From Deltaproteobacteria bacterium (GTDB lineage: Bacteria; Desulfobacterota; JADFXK01), in the NCBI GenBank assembly GCA_015233285.1, contig JADFYA010000077.1, positions 1 through 11,834 on the forward strand: a DNA stretch of 11,834 nt, written 5' to 3'. Positions 1 to 7,437 of the stretch are shown piece by piece. How positions within the stretch are numbered: the stretch's first letter is position 1; each line of letters begins with the position of its first letter. Below the pieces are notes generated by a model. The model was not told the DNA's origin and searched no databases. It worked only from the letters and a program-made list of their open reading frames with translations. The position numbers and the translations under genes were made by a program.

Positions 1-51
1 CTGTATGTTTTGCATCTTCCCCTCGCGTATGCTGATTTACTCAAGGTGCCG

Positions 52-93
52 AAAAAAAAGAGCGAGGTAGCATTTGGCCGACCCGCTCTCTTT
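52..93 (-). terminator. Intrinsic terminator of the tRNA-Pro transcript
   Basis: Read on the minus strand, AGAGCGGGT pairs with ACCTCGCTCT (one bulged T) around a loop of roughly 12 nt and is followed by a run of eight T. It lies just past the 3' end of the tRNA, as expected for a single-tRNA transcription unit. Confidence 0.8.
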
Positions 94-104
94 AGTTTCA
101 TATC

Positions 105-181
105 TGGTCGGGACGACTGGATTTGAACCAGCGGCCCCCTGCGCCCAAGGCAGGTGCGCTACCAGGCTGCGCCACGTCCCG
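105..181 (-). tRNA. tRNA-Pro (anticodon UGG)
   Basis: The 77-nt minus-strand sequence folds as a complete cloverleaf. The acceptor arm is CGGGACG pairing with CGTCCCG, followed by discriminator A and an encoded CCA (105-107). The anticodon stem CCTGC/GCAGG encloses the loop CTTGGGC, giving anticodon TGG (proline, reading CCN/CCA-type codons). The T-loop GGTTCAAATCC is canonical. Upstream on the same strand TTCACC (210-215) and TATACC (187-192) are 17 bp apart and could be a weak promoter starting close to the mature 5' end; this is uncertain. The gene appears to be transcribed alone, ending at the terminator at 52-93. No integrase or att-like duplication is visible beside it, although tRNA genes are common integration sites. 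Confidence 0.96.
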
Positions 182-395
182 ACAAAGGTATAGGTAACGG
201 CGCTCCTTGGGTGAAGAAACCGTCGCCAAATGTGTTGCAGTTTTGTTTAGCACAGGATAAAATGAATGGCAAGTAGATTATTCGAGCTTGATCGGATGAA
301 ATCGCCACCGGTAAATGGGGAAAAGGTGTCCGTCTCTCTTTTATAATATTATTATCTTACAATAACAAACAGATAACTTCAGAAAGGGGACAATC

Positions 396-1445
396 ATGGA
401 CATGACCACATGGGTCGATTCAGATCTCAAAACAGAGAAAGAAGCCATGTTATACGACAAGGGAGACGATGGCCTGGTCTCCTGCCGCCTGTGCGGTCAC
501 CTGTGCCGGATTAAGCCATCCAGAAGGGGAAAATGCGGCGTCCGGGAAAATGACCAGGGGACTTTGAGGTCTCTGGTTTATGCCCGAGCCATCGCCCGCC
601 ATGTCGATCCCATCGAAAAAAAGCCTATTTTCCATCTGGCCCCCGGCAGTAGATCATATTCCATTGCCACCGTGGGCTGCAACTTCAAGTGTTCCTTTTG
701 TCAAAACGCCGATATCTCGCAACTGCCGATCGATCATCGGACTATTATGGGCGAATCTTTCCCCCCGGACCAGGTTGTCGCCGCCGCTCGAGCAGCCAAT
801 TGCCGATCTATCTCCTACACTTATACAGAGCCAACCATATTCTTCGAATACGCCTACGATACCGCTAAGTTAGCTCGGGCCCAGGGGTTGCTCAACGTCT
901 TCGTGACCAATGGCTACATGACGGCCGACGCTTTGGAGACCATTCACCCTTATCTGGACGCGGCCAATGTCGACCTGAAGTCTTTTCGGGACGAATTTTA
1001 TAAGGAACAATGCGGGGCCAAATTATCCGTGGTCCTCGACACCCTAAAGATGATGAAAAAACTTGGTATCTGGGTAGAGGTGACCACCCTCCTAGTCACC
1101 GGTCTGAATGATTCAGCCGAGGAGATGCAAGACATTGCCGCCTTTTTGATGGATTTGGGGCCGGAGACTCCCTGGCACATTAGCCGGTTTCATCCCACCT
1201 ACCGCCTGACCGACCGCGGCCCCACACCCGTGGCCGTAATCCAGCGGGCCCGGGACATCGGCCTAAAAGCCGGGCTGCGCTATGTTTACACCGGCAACGT
1301 TATAGGCGATAGCGGCGAAAAGACCTATTGCTACAATTGCGGCCACCTGCTTATTGATCGGGTTGGTTACTCCATCGGCAAATATGACGTTGCCGAGGCG
1401 CAATGTCCCCGGTGCCGGGCGGAGATTAACGGGATTGAGATGTAG
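396..1445 (+). CDS. amrS: AmmeMemoRadiSam system radical SAM enzyme (AmrS-like, PflA-related)
   Basis: This is a radical S-adenosylmethionine enzyme of 349 residues. The CxxxCxxC motif CNFKCSFC at 95-102 binds the catalytic 4Fe-4S cluster. The N-terminal Cys set C30, C33, C37 and C47 (CRLCGHLC...GKCGVRE) and a C-terminal C312-C315/C337-C340 zinc-ribbon-like pair are typical of the subfamily that partners AMMECR1 and MEMO domain proteins; related pyruvate formate-lyase activases share the core. The start at 396 follows AAAGGGG (383-389) at 6-7 nt; a second ATG at 402 is worse placed. An AT-rich TATAAT (342-347) without a good -35 lies upstream. The substrate of this subfamily is, to my knowledge, unknown. 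Neither AMMECR1 nor MEMO genes adjoin it: a tRNA lies upstream and a convergent gene downstream. The last 20 bp overlap the 3' end of the convergent FG-GAP gene. Confidence 0.9.
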   Translation: MDMTTWVDSDLKTEKEAMLYDKGDDGLVSCRLCGHLCRIKPSRRGKCGVRENDQGTLRSLVYARAIARHVDPIEKKPIFHLAPGSRSYSIATVGCNFKCSFCQNADISQLPIDHRTIMGESFPPDQVVAAARAANCRSISYTYTEPTIFFEYAYDTAKLARAQGLLNVFVTNGYMTADALETIHPYLDAANVDLKSFRDEFYKEQCGAKLSVVLDTLKMMKKLGIWVEVTTLLVTGLNDSAEEMQDIAAFLMDLGPETPWHISRFHPTYRLTDRGPTPVAVIQRARDIGLKAGLRYVYTGNVIGDSGEKTYCYNCGHLLIDRVGYSIGKYDVAEAQCPRCRAEINGIEM

Positions 1446-3639
1446 CCGGTTTCAACCCGATTAGGGACAAGAAGCTGCCTCCGGAACTTCCGGTTATAAC
1501 TCGTCCCGGCCATGGTGTTTTGATATATCTTATCATCTTCAGGTCGCAGGAAACCGCCAGATACTGGGGAGGATTAAAGGTCCCGTCTCCCCGATTGGTC
1601 AAGACCGCGACCACACCGTTTAAACCGGCGACGACCAAATCCGCATGCCCCGGGCCGGTAACCCCGGTGATCAGGACTTCACCCGGAGCAAAACCCAGAA
1701 AATAATTGACCGGTGCTTTGAAGCCGCCCTGAACATCGGCCAGAAACACCGTCAAACTGGAATCTGACTGGTGGCTGCACACAATGTCGGGTCGGCCATC
1801 ATTGTTCAGGTCACCCACGGCCAGCGTTGTCGGGATGCGGCCTGGATTTAGCCAGGTCGTGGTAGTTATCCGCCGATTTGAGTCAAAAGATACCACGGCC
1901 ACCCTGGCCTGCTTTTCGTCGCCCAGGATTAAGTCGGGGCTGGGCCGGCCCAGGTTGGCCACAATTGCCGCGGCCATGGAACTATCTTTAAACTCAATTT
2001 GTTGCGGATCAAATGTCCCGTCGCCCTTACCCCAGAAAAAATGAACAACGGGATCACGGTTAACCACCACCGCGTCGATCTTACCGTCCCCATTCAGGTC
2101 CCCTGTGGCAATCGCCACCGGATTTAATCCGGCCGGGTAGGATTTCGCCAACTGAGGCAGCCCATCCGGCCCGGCCAGATGCACGGTCATGGTTCCGGCC
2201 AACTTGTTCACGGCCAGCAGGTCGGCTCGATTATCGCCATTGAGGTCCGCGACGCTTATGTCCGTGGTCCCCGATTCAGCCGGCAAAGAGGCCAGATACT
2301 CGAAGCTTCCGTCGTTACGGCCCCGGTAGTATGATAGTCCGGACTGTTCATAATCGGCTGTAACCAAAGAAATAATTCCTTGCCCATCCAGATCGATTAG
2401 GGCTGCGGACTGGGGTTTGTATTTAGTGGCCAGTCTGGTCGGCGCCTGGAACCGGCCCGGCTCCAGCCCTGGAAACAGAGCAAAGGAATCCGACCCGAAG
2501 TTGGCCGTGAGCAGGTCCAAGATGCCGTCTCCATTAGTATCAATCGCCGTGGCATAGACTGGTTTCATGGGCGTCGGCACTGTAGTCCGGCGTGGGAAAT
2601 TGCCTCGGCCGTCGCCAAACAGAATGACCGCCTGATCATCTCCTTGAGCCATGACCAAATCCAAATGGCCGTCCCGGTCAACGTCGGTTAGCTCAACCGA
2701 ATTGATTTTGTTCAAGGCCGGAATTCCGGAAGAGGGTTCAAATGCGCCGCCACCCAAATTCTTCAGCACCAGCAACTCACTGGAGTACATATTGACCAGG
2801 GCAAGGTCAGGCAACCCGTCACCGTTTAAATCTCCGGCGGCAATCATGTTGTACCCCTGGGCTGTGGCCTTGTTCCCGGCCGGTTTCAGCCCTCCGCCCT
2901 TTTGGCCCTGAAATATTGAAAGGTATCCTTCAAAAGGATTGGTCGTGATTACACTGGTTAATCCGTCATTATTGATGTCTAAGGCGACCACGCCACTGGT
3001 CCCCGCCTTATCGGAAAATTCCGGGCCGGGCTTAAAACCACCGTGGCCGTCTCCAACCAAGACGAGCAATCCGCCTGCTGACCTGGTCACCAGCAAGTCC
3101 TTAAGATGGTTACCTGAGACATCAGCCACGGCCAGTCCCTTAGGCGAACCGCCGCATTGAATGGCGGCCGTCTGTTTAAAGCCGCCCTGACCGTCCCCCT
3201 TAAGGATGTGTACCACTCCGGTGGACTCATCTCCCACGGCCAGGTCGAGAAGTCCATCTTGGTCAAAATCGGCGCCGGTCATCACCCGAGGTGCCTGTCC
3301 TATTTGCATATCCTCTTTTCTTTGCAGGGTGCCATCGGGCTGCCCCAAAAAGACAGACACAATGTTGCCGTATTGGGCCAGGGCAAAGACGCCGATGAGA
3401 CCGGCCCCGTTCAGGTCGGCCTTAAATATAAAGCTGGGCCGGTGTCCCGCAGAATAGACCAGGCCGGTGTCCAGAAGGGCCGCGTTCGGCCTGGATTCTT
3501 TGGTCTCAGTGCCGGAACCGCCACACGCGGCCGGAATCAAGGAGATAAGGGCGACGAAGGCGAATTTAACGGCCGCAGCCACAAATGGTGAAGGCATCAT
3601 CGGCCGTAATCGTCTAAGCCAGGTATCTCTGGAAATCAT
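1426..3639 (-). CDS. Secreted FG-GAP/VCBS repeat beta-propeller protein, probable lipoprotein
   Basis: A 737-residue exported protein. The N-terminus has basic residues (RR, RLR), a hydrophobic stretch at about 16-38, and IPAAC followed by GGSG, so Cys39 may be a lipidation site. The -3 residue is Pro rather than Leu, so the lipobox is imperfect and plain secretion is possible. The rest is tandem FG-GAP/VCBS units with Ca-binding loops of the DxNxDGxxD type, intact at about 124, 270, 319, 367, 514 and 610 and weaker at 75, 173, 221, 416, 465, 561 and 659. Such repeats form blades of integrin-like beta-propellers and act outside the cytoplasm, often in adhesion or ligand binding; no enzymatic domain is seen. 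GGAG (3646-3649) supports ATG 3639; ATG codons at residues 14 and 15 are alternatives. No other gene shares its strand nearby, so it is probably monocistronic. The specific function is unknown. Confidence 0.88.
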   Translation of the reverse strand: MISRDTWLRRLRPMMPSPFVAAAVKFAFVALISLIPAACGGSGTETKESRPNAALLDTGLVYSAGHRPSFIFKADLNGAGLIGVFALAQYGNIVSVFLGQPDGTLQRKEDMQIGQAPRVMTGADFDQDGLLDLAVGDESTGVVHILKGDGQGGFKQTAAIQCGGSPKGLAVADVSGNHLKDLLVTRSAGGLLVLVGDGHGGFKPGPEFSDKAGTSGVVALDINNDGLTSVITTNPFEGYLSIFQGQKGGGLKPAGNKATAQGYNMIAAGDLNGDGLPDLALVNMYSSELLVLKNLGGGAFEPSSGIPALNKINSVELTDVDRDGHLDLVMAQGDDQAVILFGDGRGNFPRRTTVPTPMKPVYATAIDTNGDGILDLLTANFGSDSFALFPGLEPGRFQAPTRLATKYKPQSAALIDLDGQGIISLVTADYEQSGLSYYRGRNDGSFEYLASLPAESGTTDISVADLNGDNRADLLAVNKLAGTMTVHLAGPDGLPQLAKSYPAGLNPVAIATGDLNGDGKIDAVVVNRDPVVHFFWGKGDGTFDPQQIEFKDSSMAAAIVANLGRPSPDLILGDEKQARVAVVSFDSNRRITTTTWLNPGRIPTTLAVGDLNNDGRPDIVCSHQSDSSLTVFLADVQGGFKAPVNYFLGFAPGEVLITGVTGPGHADLVVAGLNGVVAVLTNRGDGTFNPPQYLAVSCDLKMIRYIKTPWPGRVITGSSGGSFLSLIGLKPATSQSR
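1570..3417 (-). repeat. Thirteen in-frame FG-GAP repeats, period about 49 codons (147 bp)
   Basis: The acidic loop of each unit begins at residues 75, 124, 173, 221, 270, 319, 367, 416, 465, 514, about 561, 610 and 659. The spacing is therefore 47-49 residues throughout. A degenerate fourteenth unit may follow near 705-717 (ending VITGSSG). Units 11 and 13 have lost most acidic ligands. The repeats are diverged at DNA level, with no long identical copies, so this is an old protein repeat and not a recent tandem duplication. Confidence 0.85.
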
Positions 3640-3742
3640 GGCAACTCCACATAATCATAAGTTTATTCGGCAAAAAGAACCATTATTTGATTGATTTGTG
3701 TTGAGAGAAGCAGTAGTTAAGTTGTGTTATAGTCGACTGGGA

Positions 3743-3751
3743 ATTATAACA
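3743..3751 (-). promoter_or_regulatory. Extended -10 promoter for the FG-GAP gene
   Basis: On the minus strand this reads TGTTATAAT, a perfect extended -10 (TGnTATAAT). A weak -35 candidate, ATGGCA (3767-3772), lies 18 bp upstream. Transcription would begin near 3736, giving a leader of about 97 nt before ATG 3639. Confidence 0.45.
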
Positions 3752-3835
3752 TGGTGATGTTCAAAATGCCATACTTTCGGTTCAATTAAACTGGTTATTT
3801 TTTATAGCATTCTCGGTCAATAATGAAAAAAAAGA

Positions 3836-3870
3836 TTGATTTTGACAAAGAATAGTGTAAACTATTAATT
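3836..3870 (+). promoter_or_regulatory. rpmE promoter region with embedded palindrome
   Basis: A consensus -35 TTGACA (3842-3847) is followed by poor -10 candidates (TATTAA at 15 bp, TTAATT at 17 bp). An alternative pairing is TTGATT (3836-3841), a 16-bp spacer, and TAAACT (3858-3863). Between the boxes lies the inverted repeat AATAGT-GTAA-ACTATT (3851-3866), placed like a repressor operator. It faces rpmE, 99 nt upstream of its start. Confidence 0.45.
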
Positions 3871-3878
3871 TTATGTCA

Positions 3879-3923
3879 GGCCGGAGAGAAACCAAGGTCA
3901 ATCAGCCTTTTCGGAAACCGGTC
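3879..3923 (+). promoter_or_regulatory. Predicted 5' leader hairpin of rpmE
   Basis: GGCCGG (3879-3884) can pair with CCGGTC (3918-3923, one G-U), enclosing an inner stem AAGG (3894-3897)/CCTT (3906-3909). Just downstream, CTCC (3926-3929) is complementary to the GGAG Shine-Dalgarno at 3955-3958. The arrangement could be an autoregulatory L31 leader. Such leaders are known in several phyla, but I cannot match this one to a specific class. Confidence 0.3.
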
Positions 3924-3964
3924 ACCTCCCAACCCTAATCTGAAGAATTTTGCTGGAGAAGTTT

Positions 3965-4192
3965 ATGAAAAAAGATATCCATCCACCCTATCATACGACC
4001 AAGATCCGTTGCGCCTGCGGCAACGAACTCGAAACCGGCTCGACGATCAAGGACATCAGCGTTGAAATTTGCTCTAAATGTCATCCTTTCTTTACCGGTA
4101 AACAGAAATTGGTCGACTCCGCCGGCCGAGTGGAAAGGTTTATCAGAAAGTACGAGAGGGCCAAGGCCAAAGAGCAAGGCCAAGGCAAATAA
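3965..4192 (+). CDS. rpmE: 50S ribosomal protein L31, zinc-binding type
   Basis: A 75-residue protein of the large ribosomal subunit that sits at the subunit interface (bridge B1b). The family start [10 protein letters not shown] is intact. Four cysteines (C16, C18, C36, C39; pattern CxC...CxxC) mark the zinc-binding 'C+' form, as opposed to the zinc-free paralogue made under zinc limitation. The C-terminal tail is Lys-rich ([14 protein letters not shown]). An in-frame upstream TTG at 3950 would give 80 residues, but GGAG at 3955-3958 lies six bases before ATG 3965 and would fall inside that longer frame, so 3965 is chosen. It is the first gene of a probable unit with the DUF1385 gene, prfA and prmC, although a 185-bp gap follows. 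Confidence 0.96.
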   Translation: MKKDIHPPYHTTKIRCACGNELETGSTIKDISVEICSKCHPFFTGKQKLVDSAGRVERFIRKYERAKAKEQGQGK

Positions 4193-4251
4193 TCTCCCGG
4201 CCGATAATTCTTAAGACAAACAACATCTCCATTCTGAGGGAACAAGATTCG

Positions 4252-4318
4252 GAACTACCGGGAACACCCGCTGACCTGAGTGCGGCCAAAATCAAAAACC
4301 CGGCGGCCATGGTAGTTC
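4252..4318 (+). repeat. Inverted repeat in the rpmE-DUF1385 gap
   Basis: GAACTACC (4252-4259) is perfectly complementary to GGTAGTTC (4311-4318), closing a 51-nt interval. Inside it CCGC and GCGG could form a small nested stem. No T-run follows, so this does not look like an intrinsic terminator. It may be an RNA structure or processing site between the two genes, or chance. Confidence 0.35.
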
Positions 4319-4377
4319 TCGTATACGATGATCCTTCACTTAACCGGCGAATAACCCCTTCGCCTCTCTCTTGAATT

Positions 4378-5331
4378 ATGGTTATAACAAATAAACTCAA
4401 TGTCGGCGGCCAGGCAGTGATTGAAGGGGTTATGATGCGCGCCCCCAAATCTCTGGCCGTCGCTGTCAGGAAGCCGAACGGTGAAATAGCCGTCAAGAAA
4501 GAGCCTTGGATATCGATCTCCGAAAAATGGCCCTTTCTTAAGCTGCCTTTTCTCAGAGGAACCGTGGTATTGCTGGAAACTCTGATAAACGGCATCCAGG
4601 CCCTTACTTTTTCCGCCAATCAAGCTCTTGAGGAGGAAGATATAAGTAAGGAAATGACTTCCTGGGCGATTTTCATCTCCATTGCCTCAGCCATGGGCTT
4701 AGGATTACTGCTTTTCCTGGTGCTTCCCCATTATCTTTCGGGAATACTTCTGTCAACATTCGGAGCTAACTCGGATATCAGCTCATTGTCTTTCCACGTG
4801 GTCGACGGGGCCATCAAGGTGGCATTTTTCATTGGCTATATCTGGCTTATTTCCCTATGGAAAGATATCCGCCGGGTCTTCGAGTATCACGGCGCCGAGC
4901 ACAAATCAATCTACGCCTATGAAGCCGGTGAAGACTTAACCGTAGAAAATGCCCGTAAATATTCGACTATGCACCCCCGCTGCGGGACCTCATTCATCGT
5001 CATCGTCATCGTCTTAAGTATTTTTATTTTTTCAGTGACGTTCCCATTTTTCCCCAAGCCGGCCGGGGCCTCAAAGTTAATCATGAATCTTATTTATATC
5101 GTGGTGAAGATCTTTCTGATGTTCCCCATCGCCGGTATTGCTTATGAATTCATTAAGTTAAGCGGCCGCAATTCCCAGCACCCGCTTATCCGCATAACCA
5201 GCCGACCGGGCCTGTGGGTCCAAAAGCTGACGACCCGGGAACCGTCTGATGATCAGCTTGAAATCGCGATCAAGGCCCTATCCACCGTTTTGTTCATGGA
5301 AACCCCTGAAACCGAGCCGCATCCATCTTAA
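4378..5331 (+). CDS. DUF1385 family integral membrane protein (YqhQ-like)
   Basis: A 317-residue membrane protein of unknown biochemical function. Family hallmarks are intact: GGQAVIEGVMMR at 10-21, HGAEHK at 171-176, HPRCGTSF at 199-206 and SRPGLWVQKLTTREP at 275-289. Four hydrophobic helices are visible at about 96-118, 140-160, 203-222 and 233-257. The His/Glu/Cys of the HGAEHK and HPRCG motifs could bind a metal; that is inference. An in-frame stop at 4372-4374 makes ATG 4378 the only start upstream of the conserved GGQAVIEG, yet no Shine-Dalgarno is evident, so translation may be weak. From memory, homologues (such as YqhQ of Bacillus) often sit near rpmE, prfA and prmC, as here. The link between this protein and translation termination is not explained. 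Confidence 0.93.
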   Translation: MVITNKLNVGGQAVIEGVMMRAPKSLAVAVRKPNGEIAVKKEPWISISEKWPFLKLPFLRGTVVLLETLINGIQALTFSANQALEEEDISKEMTSWAIFISIASAMGLGLLLFLVLPHYLSGILLSTFGANSDISSLSFHVVDGAIKVAFFIGYIWLISLWKDIRRVFEYHGAEHKSIYAYEAGEDLTVENARKYSTMHPRCGTSFIVIVIVLSIFIFSVTFPFFPKPAGASKLIMNLIYIVVKIFLMFPIAGIAYEFIKLSGRNSQHPLIRITSRPGLWVQKLTTREPSDDQLEIAIKALSTVLFMETPETEPHPS

Positions 5332-5434
5332 CTAATCTAATTATCTTACCATTTCTTTTGGGGCAAGTGAAAAGACAAGGCCGCCGCGCCGGTCCTGTTT
5401 CCCCTCTATTTGACTCATCCGGCGGAATCAAAAT

Positions 5435-6505
5435 ATGAACGTGACACAAAAATTGACTGAAATCGAAAACCGGTACAAAGTATTGGAAGGGCTGTTAAGC
5501 GACCACCAGGTGATTAACGACCAGGAGAAGTATCAAAAATACGCCAAGGAACATGCCGGGTTGGTTCCACTGATCAGTTCTTTTCGGCATCACCAAGAGT
5601 TAACCAAAGAAATCGACGAAAACAACAGCTTGTTGCGTGATGAAGACGCCGATATTCGGGATATGGCCAAAGAAGAACTTCACCAACTCCAGTCCCGCTT
5701 AACAGGAATCGAACAAAACTTGATGGCTCTTCTCCTGCCCAAGGACCCCAATGATGATAAAAACATCATCTTGGAAATCAGGGCTGGAACCGGTGGTGAT
5801 GAAGCCGGTTTGTTTGCCGGTGACTTATTCCGGATGTACTCCCGGTTCGCCGAGATCAGGCGGTTCAAAATCGAGGTGCTGTCTTCCAACCCAACCGGCG
5901 TCGGCGGTTTTAAAGAAGTGGTCGCTTTAATTGCCGGTAATGGGGCCTACAGCCTGTTCAAGTATGAAAGCGGGACCCACCGAGTCCAGAGGGTTCCGGT
6001 CACCGAGTCGCAAGGCCGCATCCACACCTCCGCAGTGACCGTGGCTATCCTGCCTGAGGCCGAAGATGTGGACGTGGATATTAAACCAGAGGAAATTCGG
6101 GTCGATGTTTTCCGATCATCAGGGCCGGGCGGGCAAAGTGTAAATACTACCGACTCGGCCGTCCGCGTGACTCACATCCCCACCGGATTAGTCGTCACCT
6201 GCCAGGATGAAAAATCTCAGCACAAAAATAAGGCCAAGGCCATAAAAATCTTACGGGCGCGGCTGCTGGATCTGATGAACAAAGAGCAACAGGATAAAAT
6301 CTCCTCTGACCGAAAAACCCAGGTGGGCTCGGGAGACCGGTCGGAACGCATCCGAACCTACAATTTTCCGCAGAGCCGGGTCACGGATCACCGAATTGGA
6401 TTAACCCTTTACAAATTAGAGTCTATCCTGGCTGGGGAACTTGAGGAGCTAATCCACCCCCTGATCACTCATTTTCAGGCTGAAATGCTTAAGCAGGAAC
6501 ACTAA
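5435..6505 (+). CDS. prfA: Peptide chain release factor 1 (RF1)
   Basis: RF1 recognises UAA and UAG in the ribosomal A site and triggers hydrolysis of peptidyl-tRNA. The 356-residue length is normal for the family. The N-terminal coiled-coil domain spans about 1-100. The stop-codon recognition tripeptide is PVT at 188-190 (P-x-T type, so RF1 and not the SPF of RF2), followed by [10 protein letters not shown]. The catalytic loop [12 protein letters not shown] places GGQ at 232-234, with Gln234 the expected methylation target. No frameshift site is present, as expected for prfA and unlike prfB. The start has only a weak GGAA (5424-5427) upstream. A 103-bp gap separates it from the DUF1385 gene, while prmC begins six bases after its stop. 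Confidence 0.98.
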   Translation: MNVTQKLTEIENRYKVLEGLLSDHQVINDQEKYQKYAKEHAGLVPLISSFRHHQELTKEIDENNSLLRDEDADIRDMAKEELHQLQSRLTGIEQNLMALLLPKDPNDDKNIILEIRAGTGGDEAGLFAGDLFRMYSRFAEIRRFKIEVLSSNPTGVGGFKEVVALIAGNGAYSLFKYESGTHRVQRVPVTESQGRIHTSAVTVAILPEAEDVDVDIKPEEIRVDVFRSSGPGGQSVNTTDSAVRVTHIPTGLVVTCQDEKSQHKNKAKAIKILRARLLDLMNKEQQDKISSDRKTQVGSGDRSERIRTYNFPQSRVTDHRIGLTLYKLESILAGELEELIHPLITHFQAEMLKQEH

Positions 6506-6511
6506 CCAGGC

Positions 6512-7393
6512 ATGGACAGAGCCTGGACCATTCTGGAACTGATCCGCTGGACCACCGGGTATCTTAAGGATAAAGGCATTGAATCGCCCCGGACGGACGC
6601 CGAATTACTATTGGCCTGCGTGCTTAAGAAACAGCGGCTGGATCTCTATTTAAACTACGACCAGCCGTTGACCGGGGAGGAACTGGCTCAGTTTAAGGCC
6701 GCGCTGAAACGACGGGCCGGGCGGGAGCCGCTTCAATACATCACTGGTGAACAGGAGTTCTGGTCTCTAACCCTGAAGACCACTCCGGCGGCCCTCATCC
6801 CCCGGCCGGAAACCGAGGTGCTGGTTGAGGAAGCACTGGCCATGGTCAACCATATCTCATCTCCATTGATCTTGGACCTGTGCACCGGAACCGGGGCCGT
6901 GGCCTTAGCCCTGGCTCGGGAATTGCCTGAGGCAATCATCTTTGCCTCCGACATCTCCTTGGCCGCCCTTAGTTTGGCCAAAGAAAACCTGATTAGGAAT
7001 GGTCTTGACGGGAGAGTCCATCTGGCGCTGGGAAACGGTCTGAGCATCTTCCGGCCAGAAGCCAAGTTGGACCTGATTACGGTCAATCCGCCTTACATCC
7101 CGACTTCAGCCCTGGCCCTGCTCCCTCCTGAAATACGTCATCACGAACCGGCTATCGCCCTTGACGGCGGCAAGGATGGATTAGACTTCATTGTCGAATT
7201 TGTTCACGCAGCCGCGGCCCGACTACACCCCGGCAGCGGAGTGGTCTGCGAAATCGGCGCCGATCAAGCCGATATGGTTGTGGACCTGGTGGCGATAACC
7301 GGGTACTATGAAGGAACTCGAACCAGAAAAGACTATGCCGGCCGGGATCGGGTGGTTTGTTTCACCAAAAAATTTGACGATTATTATCAGTAA
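6512..7393 (+). CDS. prmC: Release factor glutamine N5-methyltransferase PrmC
   Basis: PrmC uses S-adenosylmethionine to methylate the glutamine of the GGQ motif of RF1 and RF2, improving termination. The 293-residue protein has the N-terminal helical substrate-binding domain (about 1-85), the family motif LIPRPETE (95-102), the SAM-binding motif I LDLCTGTGAVALALA (121-135) and the catalytic NPPY (192-195), which binds the target glutamine amide. Cys124 replaces the commoner Gly in DLGTG, which is tolerated in Rossmann methyltransferases. ATG 6512 lies six bases after the prfA stop, with AGGA (6495-6498) a rather distant Shine-Dalgarno, so translational coupling to prfA is likely. Its product acts directly on the product of its upstream neighbour. 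The TAA stop overlaps the first stem of the terminator at 7392. Confidence 0.97.
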   Translation: MDRAWTILELIRWTTGYLKDKGIESPRTDAELLLACVLKKQRLDLYLNYDQPLTGEELAQFKAALKRRAGREPLQYITGEQEFWSLTLKTTPAALIPRPETEVLVEEALAMVNHISSPLILDLCTGTGAVALALARELPEAIIFASDISLAALSLAKENLIRNGLDGRVHLALGNGLSIFRPEAKLDLITVNPPYIPTSALALLPPEIRHHEPAIALDGGKDGLDFIVEFVHAAAARLHPGSGVVCEIGADQADMVVDLVAITGYYEGTRTRKDYAGRDRVVCFTKKFDDYYQ

Positions 7394-7425
7394 GCCTAAG
7401 GCCATAACCGTTGGGCTTATTTTTT
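7392..7425 (+). terminator. Intrinsic terminator overlapping the prmC stop codon
   Basis: AAGCCTAA (7392-7399) pairs with TTGGGCTT (7411-7418), eight pairs with one G-U, around an 11-nt loop, followed by A and six T (7420-7425). The last two bases of the prmC stop form the stem base. The U-tract is directly followed by AGGAAGG, the Shine-Dalgarno of the next gene, so it may act as an attenuator for that gene. Confidence 0.75.
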
Positions 7426-7437
7426 AGGAAGGTTCAC

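Noticed and set aside
105..181. tRNA-Pro as an integration site for a mobile island
   Set aside because: No integrase gene or direct repeat of the tRNA 3' end was found in the window.
3157..3591. 144-residue plus-strand open frame
   Set aside because: It lies fully antisense to the FG-GAP repeat gene. The Gly/Asp-rich repeats on the other strand create long shadow frames.
4143..4619. 158-residue minus-strand open frame over the end of rpmE, the following gap and the start of the DUF1385 gene
   Set aside because: It is antisense to two well supported genes, shows no recognisable domain, and its composition fits a shadow frame.
5332..5434. GC-rich hairpin-like sequence upstream of prfA (GGCCGCCGCGCCGG)
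   Set aside because: The pairing is short and imperfect and is not followed by a T-run, so neither a terminator nor a defined leader can be supported.
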